Positions 8,514 to 15,392 of a stretch of DNA of 60,616 nt are shown here, in pieces. Under the pieces are notes generated by a model. The model ran no database searches. It was not told where the DNA came from and worked only from the letters and a program-made list of their open reading frames with translations. Position numbers and translations under genes: made by a program. The first letter of the stretch is position 1; every line of letters starts with the position of its first letter. This DNA is from DATCZS01 sp036525795 (GTDB taxonomy: Bacteria > Actinomycetota > Acidimicrobiia > Spongiisociales > ZC4RG35): positions 1 to 60,616 of the forward strand of contig DATCZS010000135.1 of assembly GCA_036525795.1 (NCBI GenBank). Direction: 5' to 3'.

Positions 8514-8627
8514 ATGTTCCCCAGCATCGCAATGGCAAGAGCCCATCACGACGCATACCTGCGCTCCCACCTGCCGCGCCGCCGGTGGACCGAGCAGCGG
8601 GATCGCCGGCCCGAGCTGCGTGGCTGA
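8514..8627 (+). CDS. 37-residue basic peptide ORF
   Basis: A short ORF starting ATG 8514 behind a good AAAGGA Shine-Dalgarno, about 10 nt upstream. It encodes a 37-residue Arg/His-rich peptide (starts MFPSIAMARAHHDAYLR and has RRRWTEQRDRRPEL near its end). Its TGA overlaps the ATG of the next gene as TGATG, indicating translational coupling. No family is recognised. It could be a leader peptide that only sets up coupling, or a small nucleic-acid-binding protein. Confidence 0.55.
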   Translation: MFPSIAMARAHHDAYLRSHLPRRRWTEQRDRRPELRG

Positions 8628-9076
8628 TGCACCTGCAACCGATCTTGACGTCCATCGAGGCGGCCGTGTCGGTCCAGCTGGCGGTGGCCGGCGGCGACCC
8701 GGTGATGGAGGAGGCCGCCTCCCGCTTCCTGGCGGCTCTCGAGCCGGCGCTTCGTCAGGCCGGCCTCGATCTCGCCCAGCAGGCGGCGGTCGAGATCTCG
8801 GCCCAGCTCGGTGATCGCACCGTCGAGGTGGTCGTCGTCGACGGCGACCCTTCCTTGAGGGTGGGGAGTGCCGGCGAGTCGGAGGACTCGGTGGGAGACG
8901 AGGATTTCGACGCGCGACTGACCCTTCGGCTTCCACCATCGCTCAAAGGCCTGGTGGAAGAGGCCGCAGGCGACCAGGGGGACTCGGTCAACACCTGGGT
9001 CGTGCGCACGTTGAATTCGGGGATCCGGCGGTCGGCCAAGGTCGGACGCCGCGTCACGGGGAGCTTCGACCTGTGA
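8627..9076 (+). CDS. Ribbon-helix-helix (HicB/Arc-like) protein, probable autorepressor
   Basis: A 149-residue protein with two parts. Residues 1-85 form an uncharacterised alpha/beta region. The C-terminal 45 residues, DARLTLRLPPSLKGLVEEAA and SVNTWVVRTLNSGIRR, match the HicB/Arc ribbon-helix-helix fold, with the beta strand RLTLRLP as the DNA-reading element. The start overlaps the stop of the small ORF and the end overlaps the DUF4097 start. No HicA-type toxin is adjacent. A role as repressor of its own promoter is inferred from the repeated operator upstream. Confidence 0.75.
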   Translation: MHLQPILTSIEAAVSVQLAVAGGDPVMEEAASRFLAALEPALRQAGLDLAQQAAVEISAQLGDRTVEVVVVDGDPSLRVGSAGESEDSVGDEDFDARLTLRLPPSLKGLVEEAAGDQGDSVNTWVVRTLNSGIRRSAKVGRRVTGSFDL

Positions 9077-9837
9077 GCGCCCATACATTCACGGTCGGCG
9101 ATCGCCCTCGAGTGGAGATCCGGGTCCAGGCCGGACGGGTCGATTGTCAGACGGGTCCTGACGGGACCATCAGTGTCGAGGTCGGTGGTCGGGGCGGGGA
9201 CGCCGTGGTCGTCGATCAGCAGGGAGACACCGTGGTGGTGCGCGAAGAGCGCTCAGGCTGGATGGGCACCGGCTCGGTTCGCATCACGGCCACGGTGCCG
9301 GCGGAGACCGATGTGCAGATGACGGGTGCGTCGACAGACCTCTACATCGACGGGGCGGTGGGCGAACTGGTCGTGAAGACCGCCTCGGGTGACATCTCTT
9401 TCGATGTGGTCTCCCGGCTCGATGTGAAGACGGCTTCGGGCGACGTGCGCGGCAGTCACGTGCAGGGATCGGCCGCGATCAGCTCCGCCTCGGGCGACGC
9501 ACATCTGGACCGTGTGGACGGCGATCTGACCGCCAAGCTCGCAACGGGTGACGTGCACGCGCAGGTCGTCTCCGGAGATGTCGGGATCCAGTCCGCGTCG
9601 GGGGATGTGCGGATCGAGAGGTGTCTCGGCGACGAGATCGATCTCAGGTCGGTGTCGGGTGATCTCCATCTGGGCCTTCCCGGCGGCATTCGCCTCGACG
9701 CCAACTTCAACAGCCTGAGCGGCGGGATTCGTCTCCCCGAAGACAGATCCGAGGCAGGAGGCGACGACAGGCGCCGGGTGCGGATGAGTGCCAGGACGGT
9801 GTCAGGCGACATCCGGATCGAGAGGGTTCCGAACTAG
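9073..9837 (+). CDS. DUF4097 beta-strand-repeat protein
   Basis: A 254-residue protein of the DUF4097 (putative adhesin, PF13349) family. The chain is a run of about ten short beta repeats, each ending in SGD or a close variant (KTASGDISFDV, SSASGDAHLDRVDGDL, SVSGDLHLGLPGG, TVSGDIRIERV), giving a right-handed beta-helix-like solenoid. No signal peptide or membrane segment is visible, so it is probably cytoplasmic. GTG 9073 overlaps the RHH stop. The linkage of an RHH gene with DUF4097 recurs in actinobacteria; the biochemical role is unknown. Confidence 0.85.
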   Translation: MSAHTFTVGDRPRVEIRVQAGRVDCQTGPDGTISVEVGGRGGDAVVVDQQGDTVVVREERSGWMGTGSVRITATVPAETDVQMTGASTDLYIDGAVGELVVKTASGDISFDVVSRLDVKTASGDVRGSHVQGSAAISSASGDAHLDRVDGDLTAKLATGDVHAQVVSGDVGIQSASGDVRIERCLGDEIDLRSVSGDLHLGLPGGIRLDANFNSLSGGIRLPEDRSEAGGDDRRRVRMSARTVSGDIRIERVPN

Positions 9838-9852
9838 GCGGAACACGCCAGG

Positions 9853-10266
9853 TCAGGGCCGGGATGCCCGTACCGCCGTCCCGTACGCGGTGACGGTCAC
9901 GCCACCTTTCTTGGCGATCGTCGACAGGCGCACCTCGACGACCGCATCGGCCTCCATCGCTCGGGCGGCCTGGCGCAGGGCGTCGAACGCCCGGGAGGTC
10001 GCCTTCGCTGTGGACCGTACCGGGTCGTCCTTGTCTGCGAAGCCCACCCCTGTGGCGATGTCGAGGACGTGGGCGGTCGCCCAGCGGGAGACGAGGCCCG
10101 CCGTCGACAGCACGATCTCGGGTTCCACCTCGAGGGCGATCTCGCGGGCAGGGGGCTGGTCCGGCGAATCTCCGGGCTCCGTGGACGGCGCCGGAGGCGC
10201 GCCCTCGGTTCCCCAATCCGGCAACTCGAACTCTGGGATCTCGTGGGCGGTGTCTGAGTCGGTCAC
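9853..10266 (-). CDS. YbjQ/UPF0145-like protein
   Basis: A 137-residue protein with an acidic, Pro-rich N-terminus (about 55 residues) and a C-terminal half resembling the YbjQ/UPF0145 fold: ALRQAARAMEADAVVEVRLS and GGVTVTAYGTAVRA parallel the family's GANAVVGVR and AYGTAV segments. The usual N-terminal half of YbjQ is not obvious, so the assignment is tentative. GTG 10266 is chosen because TATCCT on the minus strand lies 6 nt upstream. The gene is divergent from trmD with only 23 bp between start codons and converges on DUF4097 with a 15-bp gap. Confidence 0.6.
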   Translation of the reverse strand: MTDSDTAHEIPEFELPDWGTEGAPPAPSTEPGDSPDQPPAREIALEVEPEIVLSTAGLVSRWATAHVLDIATGVGFADKDDPVRSTAKATSRAFDALRQAARAMEADAVVEVRLSTIAKKGGVTVTAYGTAVRASRP

Positions 10267-10272
10267 AGCTCG

Positions 10273-10282
10273 AGGATACGCT
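10273..10282. promoter_or_regulatory. Overlapping divergent -10 boxes (YbjQ-like gene / trmD)
   Basis: The plus strand reads TACGCT at 10277-10282, 7 nt before ATG 10290 of trmD. The minus strand reads TATCCT at 10278-10273, 6 nt before GTG 10266. The two -10 hexamers share the central TA, so the promoters should exclude one another. Confidence 0.6.
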
Positions 10283-10289
10283 GTGATCG

Positions 10290-10976
10290 ATGCGGGTTTC
10301 GGTCATCACAATCTTTCCCCGGTACTTCGACTCTGCGCTCGAGCACGGCATGACGGCCAGGGCCATCGACTCCGGGGCGATCGAGGTGATTCCGATCGAC
10401 GTCAGAGAGTGGGGGCTGGGGGTGCACCGCCAGGTCGACGATGCCCCGTTCGGCGGTGGGCCGGGCATGGTGATGCGCCCCGAACCACTGGCGGAGGCGC
10501 TCGATTCCGTGGCCGGGTCCCTTCGGGTGCTGCTCAGTCCCACGGGAGATGCGTTGTCCCAGGACCACCTCGATCGCTGGGCTCGGACCGAGCACCTGAC
10601 GCTCGTCTGTGGCCGCTACGAGGGGGTCGACCACCGGATCGAAGAGCACATGATCGACGAGGTGGTGTCGCTGGGTGATTTCGTCATCGCCGGGGGAGAG
10701 GCGGCGGCCCTCGTCATCCTGGAGGGACTGACCCGCCTGCTGCCGGGAGTGGTGGGCAACCCAGACTCGATCGACGCCGAGTCCTTCCGGGACGGTCTGT
10801 TGGAGGAGCCGCACTACACCCGGCCGGCGGAGTTCCGCGGCTGGTCGGTGCCGGACGTGCTCGTTTCGGGCGATCACGGCCGAATCGCCGAGTGGCGCCG
10901 CCTCCAACGGGAGGAGCGCACCCGCCGGCGCCGCCCCGACCTGTGGGCCCGGCACGAGGAAGAGGGGGGCTCCTAG
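10290..10976 (+). CDS. trmD: tRNA (guanine-N1)-methyltransferase TrmD
   Basis: Methylates G37 N1 of tRNAs using S-adenosylmethionine, which prevents +1 frameshifting. The 228-residue protein begins MRVSVITIFPRYFD and carries the SPOUT trefoil-knot motifs LSPTGDALSQ, LVCGRYEGVDHRIEEH and SLGDFVIAGGEAAALV, then PHYTRPAEFRGWSVPDVLVSGDHG near residue 185. Length is slightly below the 240-250 typical. It appears to be leaderless and is the first gene of a small transcription unit ahead of rplS. Confidence 0.97.
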   Translation: MRVSVITIFPRYFDSALEHGMTARAIDSGAIEVIPIDVREWGLGVHRQVDDAPFGGGPGMVMRPEPLAEALDSVAGSLRVLLSPTGDALSQDHLDRWARTEHLTLVCGRYEGVDHRIEEHMIDEVVSLGDFVIAGGEAAALVILEGLTRLLPGVVGNPDSIDAESFRDGLLEEPHYTRPAEFRGWSVPDVLVSGDHGRIAEWRRLQREERTRRRRPDLWARHEEEGGS

Positions 10977-11006
10977 GCCGGGAGCCCGACGTCTGTTCGC
11001 CTTCGG

Positions 11007-11035
11007 TTCGACCACGTCGTCGGCGGTGCTACCAT
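11007..11035 (+). promoter_or_regulatory. Promoter of rplS
   Basis: TTCGAC at 11007-11012 and TACCAT at 11030-11035 are separated by 17 bp. The predicted 5' leader of about 50 nt ends in a Shine-Dalgarno (AAGGAG) before ATG 11095, so rplS can be expressed separately from trmD. Confidence 0.5.
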
Positions 11036-11094
11036 CTCGTGCTCCGCACCGGGCCGCACGCGCCCCAGTACGTTTCTCCAAGGAGTCTTTCGTC

Positions 11095-11439
11095 ATGAAC
11101 AGTCTCGACATGCTCGAGGGCGCGTACCTCCGTGACGACGTTCCCGAGTTTCGATCCGGCGACACCGTCAAGGTCCATGTCAGGGTGGTCGAAGGAGGCC
11201 GCGAACGGGTTCAGGTCTTCGAGGGTGTGGTGATCGCCCGCAACGGAGCCGCCCTGCGCGAGAACTTCACCGTTCGCAAGATCAGCTTCGGTGTCGGAGT
11301 CGAGCGCGTCTTCCCGGTGCACGCCCCCATCATCCTCAAGATCGAAGTGGTCCGGCGCGGTGACGTCCGCCGCTCGAAGCTCTACTACCTGCGCGAACGG
11401 TCGGGGAAGTCGGCTCGCATCAAAGAGAAGCGCGACTGA
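11095..11439 (+). CDS. rplS: 50S ribosomal protein L19
   Basis: Large-subunit protein at the 30S-50S interface. The 114-residue product shows the L19 core: FRSGDTVKVHVRVVEGGRER, QVFEGVVIARNGAALRENFTVRK, and VERVFPVHAPIILKIEVVRRG, ending in RSKLYYLRERSGKSARIKE. ATG 11095 has a strong AAGGAG site about 10 nt upstream. The gene order trmD-rplS-lepB is conserved in actinobacteria. Confidence 0.97.
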   Translation: MNSLDMLEGAYLRDDVPEFRSGDTVKVHVRVVEGGRERVQVFEGVVIARNGAALRENFTVRKISFGVGVERVFPVHAPIILKIEVVRRGDVRRSKLYYLRERSGKSARIKEKRD

Positions 11440-11450
11440 GCTCCCCCGAC

Positions 11451-12089
11451 GTGAGCTCCGCAACGCCCGACCCGGCGGTCGACGATGCTTCGGAGCCGGA
11501 AGAGCGTCGGTCGTTTCTCTCCGAGCTTCCCGGGTTGCTGCTGGCCGCCCTGGTGGTGGCCGTGCTCATCAAGACGTTCATCATCCAGCCCTTCTACATC
11601 CCGTCCGGCTCGATGATTCCGACGCTGCTCATCGACGACAGGGTGATGGTCTCGAAGCTGAACTACCGACTGGGAGATCCGGGCCACGGCGACGTCGTGG
11701 TGTTCGAGAACCCCTGGGCGGAGGAGAGGACCGAATCGGTGCCGGAGAAGGCGGTGCGGGCGGTCCTGGAGGCCCTCGGAATCCGCACGTCGCAGAGCGA
11801 CGACCTCATCAAGCGGGTCGTGGGCATCGGAGGGGATCAGCTCGAGATCAGGTCCGGCCGCGTCTACATCGACGACGCCGCGCTGGATGAGCCATACCTG
11901 CCCCAAGACACCTCGATGCCCGACTACGGACCGATCACCATCCCTGCCGGTCATGTGTTCGTGATGGGCGACAACCGCGCCGCCTCCTCGGACAGCCGCG
12001 TCTTCGGTCCGATCCCGGAATCGGACATCATCGGCAAGGCGGTGATGAGGATCTGGCCGCTCGACCGGCTGGGTTCGCTCTCGCCGTAG
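11451..12089 (+). CDS. lepB: Signal peptidase I
   Basis: Membrane serine protease that removes signal peptides from exported proteins. A single N-terminal hydrophobic segment (LPGLLLAALVVAVLIKTFI, about 27-45) anchors the 212-residue protein. The catalytic Ser is in FYIPSGSMIPTL near residue 54 and the general-base Lys in LIKRVVGIGGD near residue 123. Box E is HVFVMGDNRAASSDSRVFG. GTG 11451 starts 11 nt after rplS. The actinobacterial neighbour rnhB, usually found just downstream, is absent. Confidence 0.95.
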   Translation: MSSATPDPAVDDASEPEERRSFLSELPGLLLAALVVAVLIKTFIIQPFYIPSGSMIPTLLIDDRVMVSKLNYRLGDPGHGDVVVFENPWAEERTESVPEKAVRAVLEALGIRTSQSDDLIKRVVGIGGDQLEIRSGRVYIDDAALDEPYLPQDTSMPDYGPITIPAGHVFVMGDNRAASSDSRVFGPIPESDIIGKAVMRIWPLDRLGSLSP

Positions 12090-12160
12090 CGTCCGGGAGC
12101 GGGCGGCGTCCGGTCGACACCGGGGAGGATTCTGTCGGTCCGCTGCGGCATCCTGCCCGC

Positions 12161-12484
12161 ATGGACCGCCGACGACACGTGGGGATGGCCGGGGAGCGTA
12201 TCGCCGAGTGGTTCCTGACTGCGCGGGGAGCGAAGGTCCTGGGCCGCAACCTGGCGGTCGGCGGCGGTGAGATCGATCTGGTCGTGGCGGCAGCGGGCGT
12301 GCCGACCGCGGTGGAGGTGCGATCCAGCACCGGCACCCTCGAGTTCGGCATCCTCTTTCCGGCGACGAAGCTGACTCAGGTCAGACGACTGGCGCGGACG
12401 GCCGGGTGCCGGCGGGTCGACCTGGTGGCAGTCGGGTTCTCCCGTGACGCGGTCACCGTCAGGTGGTTTCCCGACGTCAGGTGA
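12161..12484 (+). CDS. YraN/UPF0102-family endonuclease-fold protein
   Basis: A 107-residue protein of the YraN family with a predicted restriction-endonuclease-like fold. Visible are AGERIAEWFLTARGAKVLGRN, the acidic GGGEIDLVV near residue 42 and VEVRSSTGT near residue 58, which correspond to the GEID and VEVK/R active-site motifs. The sequence is shorter than most homologues. Position between lepB and comM is conserved in actinobacteria. The cellular role of this family is not settled. Confidence 0.85.
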   Translation: MDRRRHVGMAGERIAEWFLTARGAKVLGRNLAVGGGEIDLVVAAAGVPTAVEVRSSTGTLEFGILFPATKLTQVRRLARTAGCRRVDLVAVGFSRDAVTVRWFPDVR

Positions 12485-12689
12485 GCCGGGCGACGCGGCG
12501 GCCATGGCGCCGCCGCTGGTCTTTGTGCCAGCAACCCTGGTGCCAGTGCCTTCGCAGGTCTGGGGTCTCCTCGGGAACCACCACCAGGTGGAACGTGCCG
12601 GGAGGGATCGTGCCGTTGCAGCCCGGACAGACATACGGCTTGCGGGCCGAGTACGGCTGGACGGGCATGACGTTCACGCTCGTCATCAT
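12477..12689 (-). CDS. Small zinc-ribbon protein
   Basis: A 70-residue basic protein with metal ligands arranged as CPGC near residue 26 and HWHQGCWHKD near residue 53, suggesting one zinc site. It starts MMTSVNVMPVQPYSARKPYVC, shortened to the recognisable VQPYSARKPYVCPGC, a pattern I associate with small conserved actinobacterial proteins. ATG 12689 and ATG 12686 are both possible; the first overlaps the stop of the upstream 37-aa gene as TGATG. It overlaps the convergent yraN end by 8 bp. Function is unknown. Confidence 0.75.
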   Translation of the reverse strand: MMTSVNVMPVQPYSARKPYVCPGCNGTIPPGTFHLVVVPEETPDLRRHWHQGCWHKDQRRRHGRRVARLT

Positions 12690-12802
12690 CAGCCTCCGAA
12701 CAGCGCCCACAGGATGACGGCGACGGTAGCGAGCAGCGCCACTGCCACCATCACCACATCGAGGATCGACTTCGACTGGGGTCGGAAGGGATTGAAGCCC
12801 AC
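12689..12802 (-). CDS. 37-residue single-pass membrane protein
   Basis: Starts at GTG 12802 and ends in a TGA that overlaps the ATG of the zinc-ribbon gene. The N-terminus is MGFNPFRPQSKSILD and is followed by one hydrophobic helix (VVMVAVALLATVAVILWAL), so the protein should be a small membrane protein with a short cytoplasmic tail. TAGCGT lies 6 nt before the GTG, the same leaderless layout as many genes here, which supports expression. No family is recognised with certainty. Confidence 0.65.
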   Translation of the reverse strand: MGFNPFRPQSKSILDVVMVAVALLATVAVILWALFGG

Positions 12803-12808
12803 GGCGCC

Positions 12809-12814
12809 ACGCTA
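12809..12814 (-). promoter_or_regulatory. -10 box (TAGCGT) of the small membrane/zinc-ribbon pair
   Basis: On the minus strand TAGCGT ends 6 nt before GTG 12802 with no room for a Shine-Dalgarno. Confidence 0.5.
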
Positions 12815-12864
12815 GACCGACGCGGGCGCACGGCGACAACACCTCCGGTCCGGGACGCCGTCTC

Positions 12865-12870
12865 TAGGCT
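12865..12870 (+). promoter_or_regulatory. -10 box (TAGGCT) of the enoyl-CoA hydratase gene
   Basis: TAGGCT ends 6 nt before ATG 12877. This spacing favours ATG 12877 over GTG 12874 as the start. Confidence 0.55.
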
Positions 12871-12876
12871 GAGGTG

Positions 12877-13656
12877 ATGACGTGGCTGCGCGAGGAGGAC
12901 AGGGGCGCCGTTCGCTGGCTGACGTTCGATCGTCCCGAGCGCAAGAACGCCATCCCATCGGACGGATGGGCGGAACTGGCGGCTGCCTTCGATCGCTTCG
13001 AGTGGTCGGATCGGCGGGTGTTGGTGATCACGGGCGCGGGTGGCGAGTTCTGCGCCGGGGTCGACCTCGAACTCTCGCGCGCAGGTGAGGTCACGGGCAT
13101 CGTGGCCAGGGCATCCCGCATGAAGACGGTGGCGGCTGCGGCCACGGCACTGCACCGCGTGACCAAGCCGACCATCGCCGCGGTCGACGGCGTGGCGGTG
13201 GGAGCCGGCTTGAACCTCGCGCTCGGATGTGACGTGGTCGTCGCCACCGATCGCGCCCGCTTCTCGGAGATCTTCGTCCTCAGAGGGATGACGATCGACT
13301 TTGGGGGATCATGGCTCCTGCCCAGGATCGTCGGTCTCCAACGGGCCAAGGAGATGGCCCTGTCCGGGCGGATCGTGTCTGCCGAGGAAGCCGCTCGCAT
13401 CGGTCTCTGTCTCGAGACCGTCACCCCCGATCGGCTGGAGGCGCGGGCGACGGAACTGGCCGAATCGTTCCTGCTCGGGGCGCCGGTGGCGCAGATGTTC
13501 GCCAAGCAGGCGATCGATCACGCCTGGGACGTATCGTTCGAGGAGGCCCTGGACTGGGAAGGCCAGAACCAGGCGATCTGTCTCGAGACCGAAGACATGG
13601 CAGAGGGGGTGGCCGCCTTCCTCGACAAGCGCCCCCCCGACTTCACGGGGCGTTGA
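12877..13656 (+). CDS. Enoyl-CoA hydratase/isomerase (crotonase) family protein
   Basis: A 259-residue crotonase-fold enzyme acting on acyl-CoA thioesters, probably in fatty-acid or branched-chain degradation. The oxyanion-hole motifs are present: GAGGEFCAGVDLE near residue 55 and AVDGVAVGAGLNLALGCDVV near residue 105. ARFSEIFVLRGMTIDFGGSWLLPR follows; it has Asp in the position where hydratases often carry their second Glu, so the exact reaction is open. Not linked to other beta-oxidation genes here. Confidence 0.88.
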   Translation: MTWLREEDRGAVRWLTFDRPERKNAIPSDGWAELAAAFDRFEWSDRRVLVITGAGGEFCAGVDLELSRAGEVTGIVARASRMKTVAAAATALHRVTKPTIAAVDGVAVGAGLNLALGCDVVVATDRARFSEIFVLRGMTIDFGGSWLLPRIVGLQRAKEMALSGRIVSAEEAARIGLCLETVTPDRLEARATELAESFLLGAPVAQMFAKQAIDHAWDVSFEEALDWEGQNQAICLETEDMAEGVAAFLDKRPPDFTGR

Positions 13657-13916
13657 CCCGTGTGCCATTTGGGAGTGGTGCGGGCGGGGTGACCCGTCCC
13701 GGCCGTGTGCCGTCCAGGGATCGGCCGGCCGATCTGGATCGTCCCTGCTGGGTGCCGGCGGTCGTCCACCCCTCGCGCACGTACGACGGGACCTGGACCC
13801 ACCGGAACAGGTCGTGGCGGAGGAATGCGTCACCGACCCCCATGACCGGGGGATGACCCCCCACCCGTCCGCCCGTGAGCCTGACCGGTCCGGCTGGTTC
13901 TGTCGGACCCCCCCGA
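13657..13916. other. Intergenic stretch before comM
   Basis: About 260 bp of GC-rich sequence with no ORF I can support. A minus-strand frame ending at 13643 reads through it but lacks a promoter or ribosome site. Several short G/C-run inverted repeats, such as the GGGGG/CCCCC arms around 13832-13860, are present and do not form a typical terminator. Confidence 0.4.
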
Positions 13917-13922
13917 TACGTT
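13917..13922 (+). promoter_or_regulatory. -10 box (TACGTT) of comM
   Basis: TACGTT ends 6 nt before ATG 13929. dprA follows in the same unit. Confidence 0.5.
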
Positions 13923-13928
13923 CGCGCC

Positions 13929-15392
13929 ATGTATGCATCAACCACATCGGCGGCGCTGGTCGGGGTGGATCCGCGTCCCGTTCGCGTCGAAGCGCACCTG
14001 GGAAGCGCCAGGTACACCCGGTTCTCGTTGGTGGGCCTCCCGGATACCGCGGTGCGCGAGGCGAAGGAGAGAGTGAGAGCGGCGCTCGCCGCCAGTTCCT
14101 TTCGCTTCCCCGAGGGGGTGGTGATCGTCAATCTCGCCCCGGCGTCCCTGCCCAAGGCCGGCTCGTCGTTCGACCTGCCCATCGCGCTCGGGATCCTGGC
14201 GGCCGCCAGGGAGATCCCGGCCGAGGGCTGTCAGGTGGTCGCGGTCGGAGAGCTGGCGCTGGACGGAGCGCTCCGACCCGCCCAGGGCGCCCTTGCCGCC
14301 GCTCTGGTGTCGAAGAGCCTCGAGGTGCCCTGCATCGTTCCGGTGGCCTCGGCCGCCGAGGCCCTGACGGTTCCGGGAGCCGACGTCCGGCCGGTCTCCA
14401 CGCTGGCCGAGGCGATCGCCTGTGCCCTCGGGGATCGCCCGGGCTCGGCGGTGGAGGATGACTCCGGCGAGGTGGACATCCCCGACATGGCGGACGTACG
14501 CGGTCAGCATCGGGCCCGGCGAGCCCTCGAACTGGCGGCCGCCGGCGGCCACCATCTCCTGATGATCGGTCCTCCGGGATGCGGGAAGACGATGCTGGCG
14601 CGTCGGCTCCCCGGTCTGCTCCCGCCCCTGGAGGAGGCAGATCGACTCGAGGTGGCATGCGTGCACGCCGCGGCGAATCGCCCCCGACCCCGGGGTGGGC
14701 ACCCGCCACTGCGCGCCCCGCACCACTCGGCGACCATGGCGGCCGTCCTCGGCGGTGGCAGCGGCGTCCCGGTTCCCGGGGAGCTGGTCCTGGCACACCG
14801 CGGTGTGCTGTTCCTCGACGAGTTGGGCGAATTCCCCTCCCACATCCTCGATGCGCTCCGCCAGCCGTTGGAGGAGGGGAGCATCACCATTGCCCGCAAA
14901 GGCTTCAGCGTGACCTATCCGGCGGCGGCGCAGGTCGTCGCCGCCACCAACCCGTGCCCGTGCGGCTTCGCCGGGGATCGGTTGCGAGCGTGTGTCTGCT
15001 CGGTGCAGGCGGTCGACCGGTACCGGCGGCGCCTGTCCGGCCCTTTGCTGGACCGATTCGATCTCTCGGCGGTGGTGCCCAGGCCGGAACGCCTCGACGG
15101 GCCGCCGGGTGAATCGAGCGACTCCATCAGGGAGAGAGTCGCCGCCGCCCGCAGCGTGCAGCGGGTGCGAGCCGGCCTGAACCGCGATCTGAGCGGGAGC
15201 CACATGGACACCCTCCCCATGTCACAGGCAGCGTCGGCGATGCTGGTGCGCGCAGTGGACACGGGCGTGCTGACCGGCCGCGGGTACGACCGGGTCAGGC
15301 GGGTCGCCCGAACGGTTGCAGACCTCGCCGGTTCCGAGGAGGTCACCGACGCCCATGTCGCCGAGGCGCTGACGTTTCGGGGGGCGTGGTGA
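13929..15392 (+). CDS. comM: YifB/ComM family magnesium-chelatase-like AAA+ ATPase
   Basis: A 487-residue helicase-like AAA+ protein; ComM promotes branch migration during natural transformation. The N-terminal Lon-protease-like domain runs 1-190 (SLVGLPDTAVREAKERVRAAL, GVVIVNLAPASLPKAGSSFDLPIALG). The ATPase core has Walker A GPPGCGKTMLARRLPG near residue 217, Walker B GVLFLDELGEF near residue 295, and the Cys motif ATNPCPCGFAGD. The C-terminal helical domain ends with DAHVAEALTFRG. It overlaps dprA by a few bases; both act on incoming or recombining DNA. Confidence 0.93.
   Translation: MYASTTSAALVGVDPRPVRVEAHLGSARYTRFSLVGLPDTAVREAKERVRAALAASSFRFPEGVVIVNLAPASLPKAGSSFDLPIALGILAAAREIPAEGCQVVAVGELALDGALRPAQGALAAALVSKSLEVPCIVPVASAAEALTVPGADVRPVSTLAEAIACALGDRPGSAVEDDSGEVDIPDMADVRGQHRARRALELAAAGGHHLLMIGPPGCGKTMLARRLPGLLPPLEEADRLEVACVHAAANRPRPRGGHPPLRAPHHSATMAAVLGGGSGVPVPGELVLAHRGVLFLDELGEFPSHILDALRQPLEEGSITIARKGFSVTYPAAAQVVAATNPCPCGFAGDRLRACVCSVQAVDRYRRRLSGPLLDRFDLSAVVPRPERLDGPPGESSDSIRERVAAARSVQRVRAGLNRDLSGSHMDTLPMSQAASAMLVRAVDTGVLTGRGYDRVRRVARTVADLAGSEEVTDAHVAEALTFRGAW

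Noticed and set aside
8627..9837. HicAB-like toxin-antitoxin locus
   Set aside because: The RHH domain resembles HicB but no HicA or other toxin is adjacent; the neighbour is DUF4097.
13643..13837. Minus-strand reading frame through the gap between the enoyl-CoA hydratase and comM genes
   Set aside because: No promoter, no ribosome site, and it overlaps the end of a clear gene; codon pattern looks like a GC-rich shadow.
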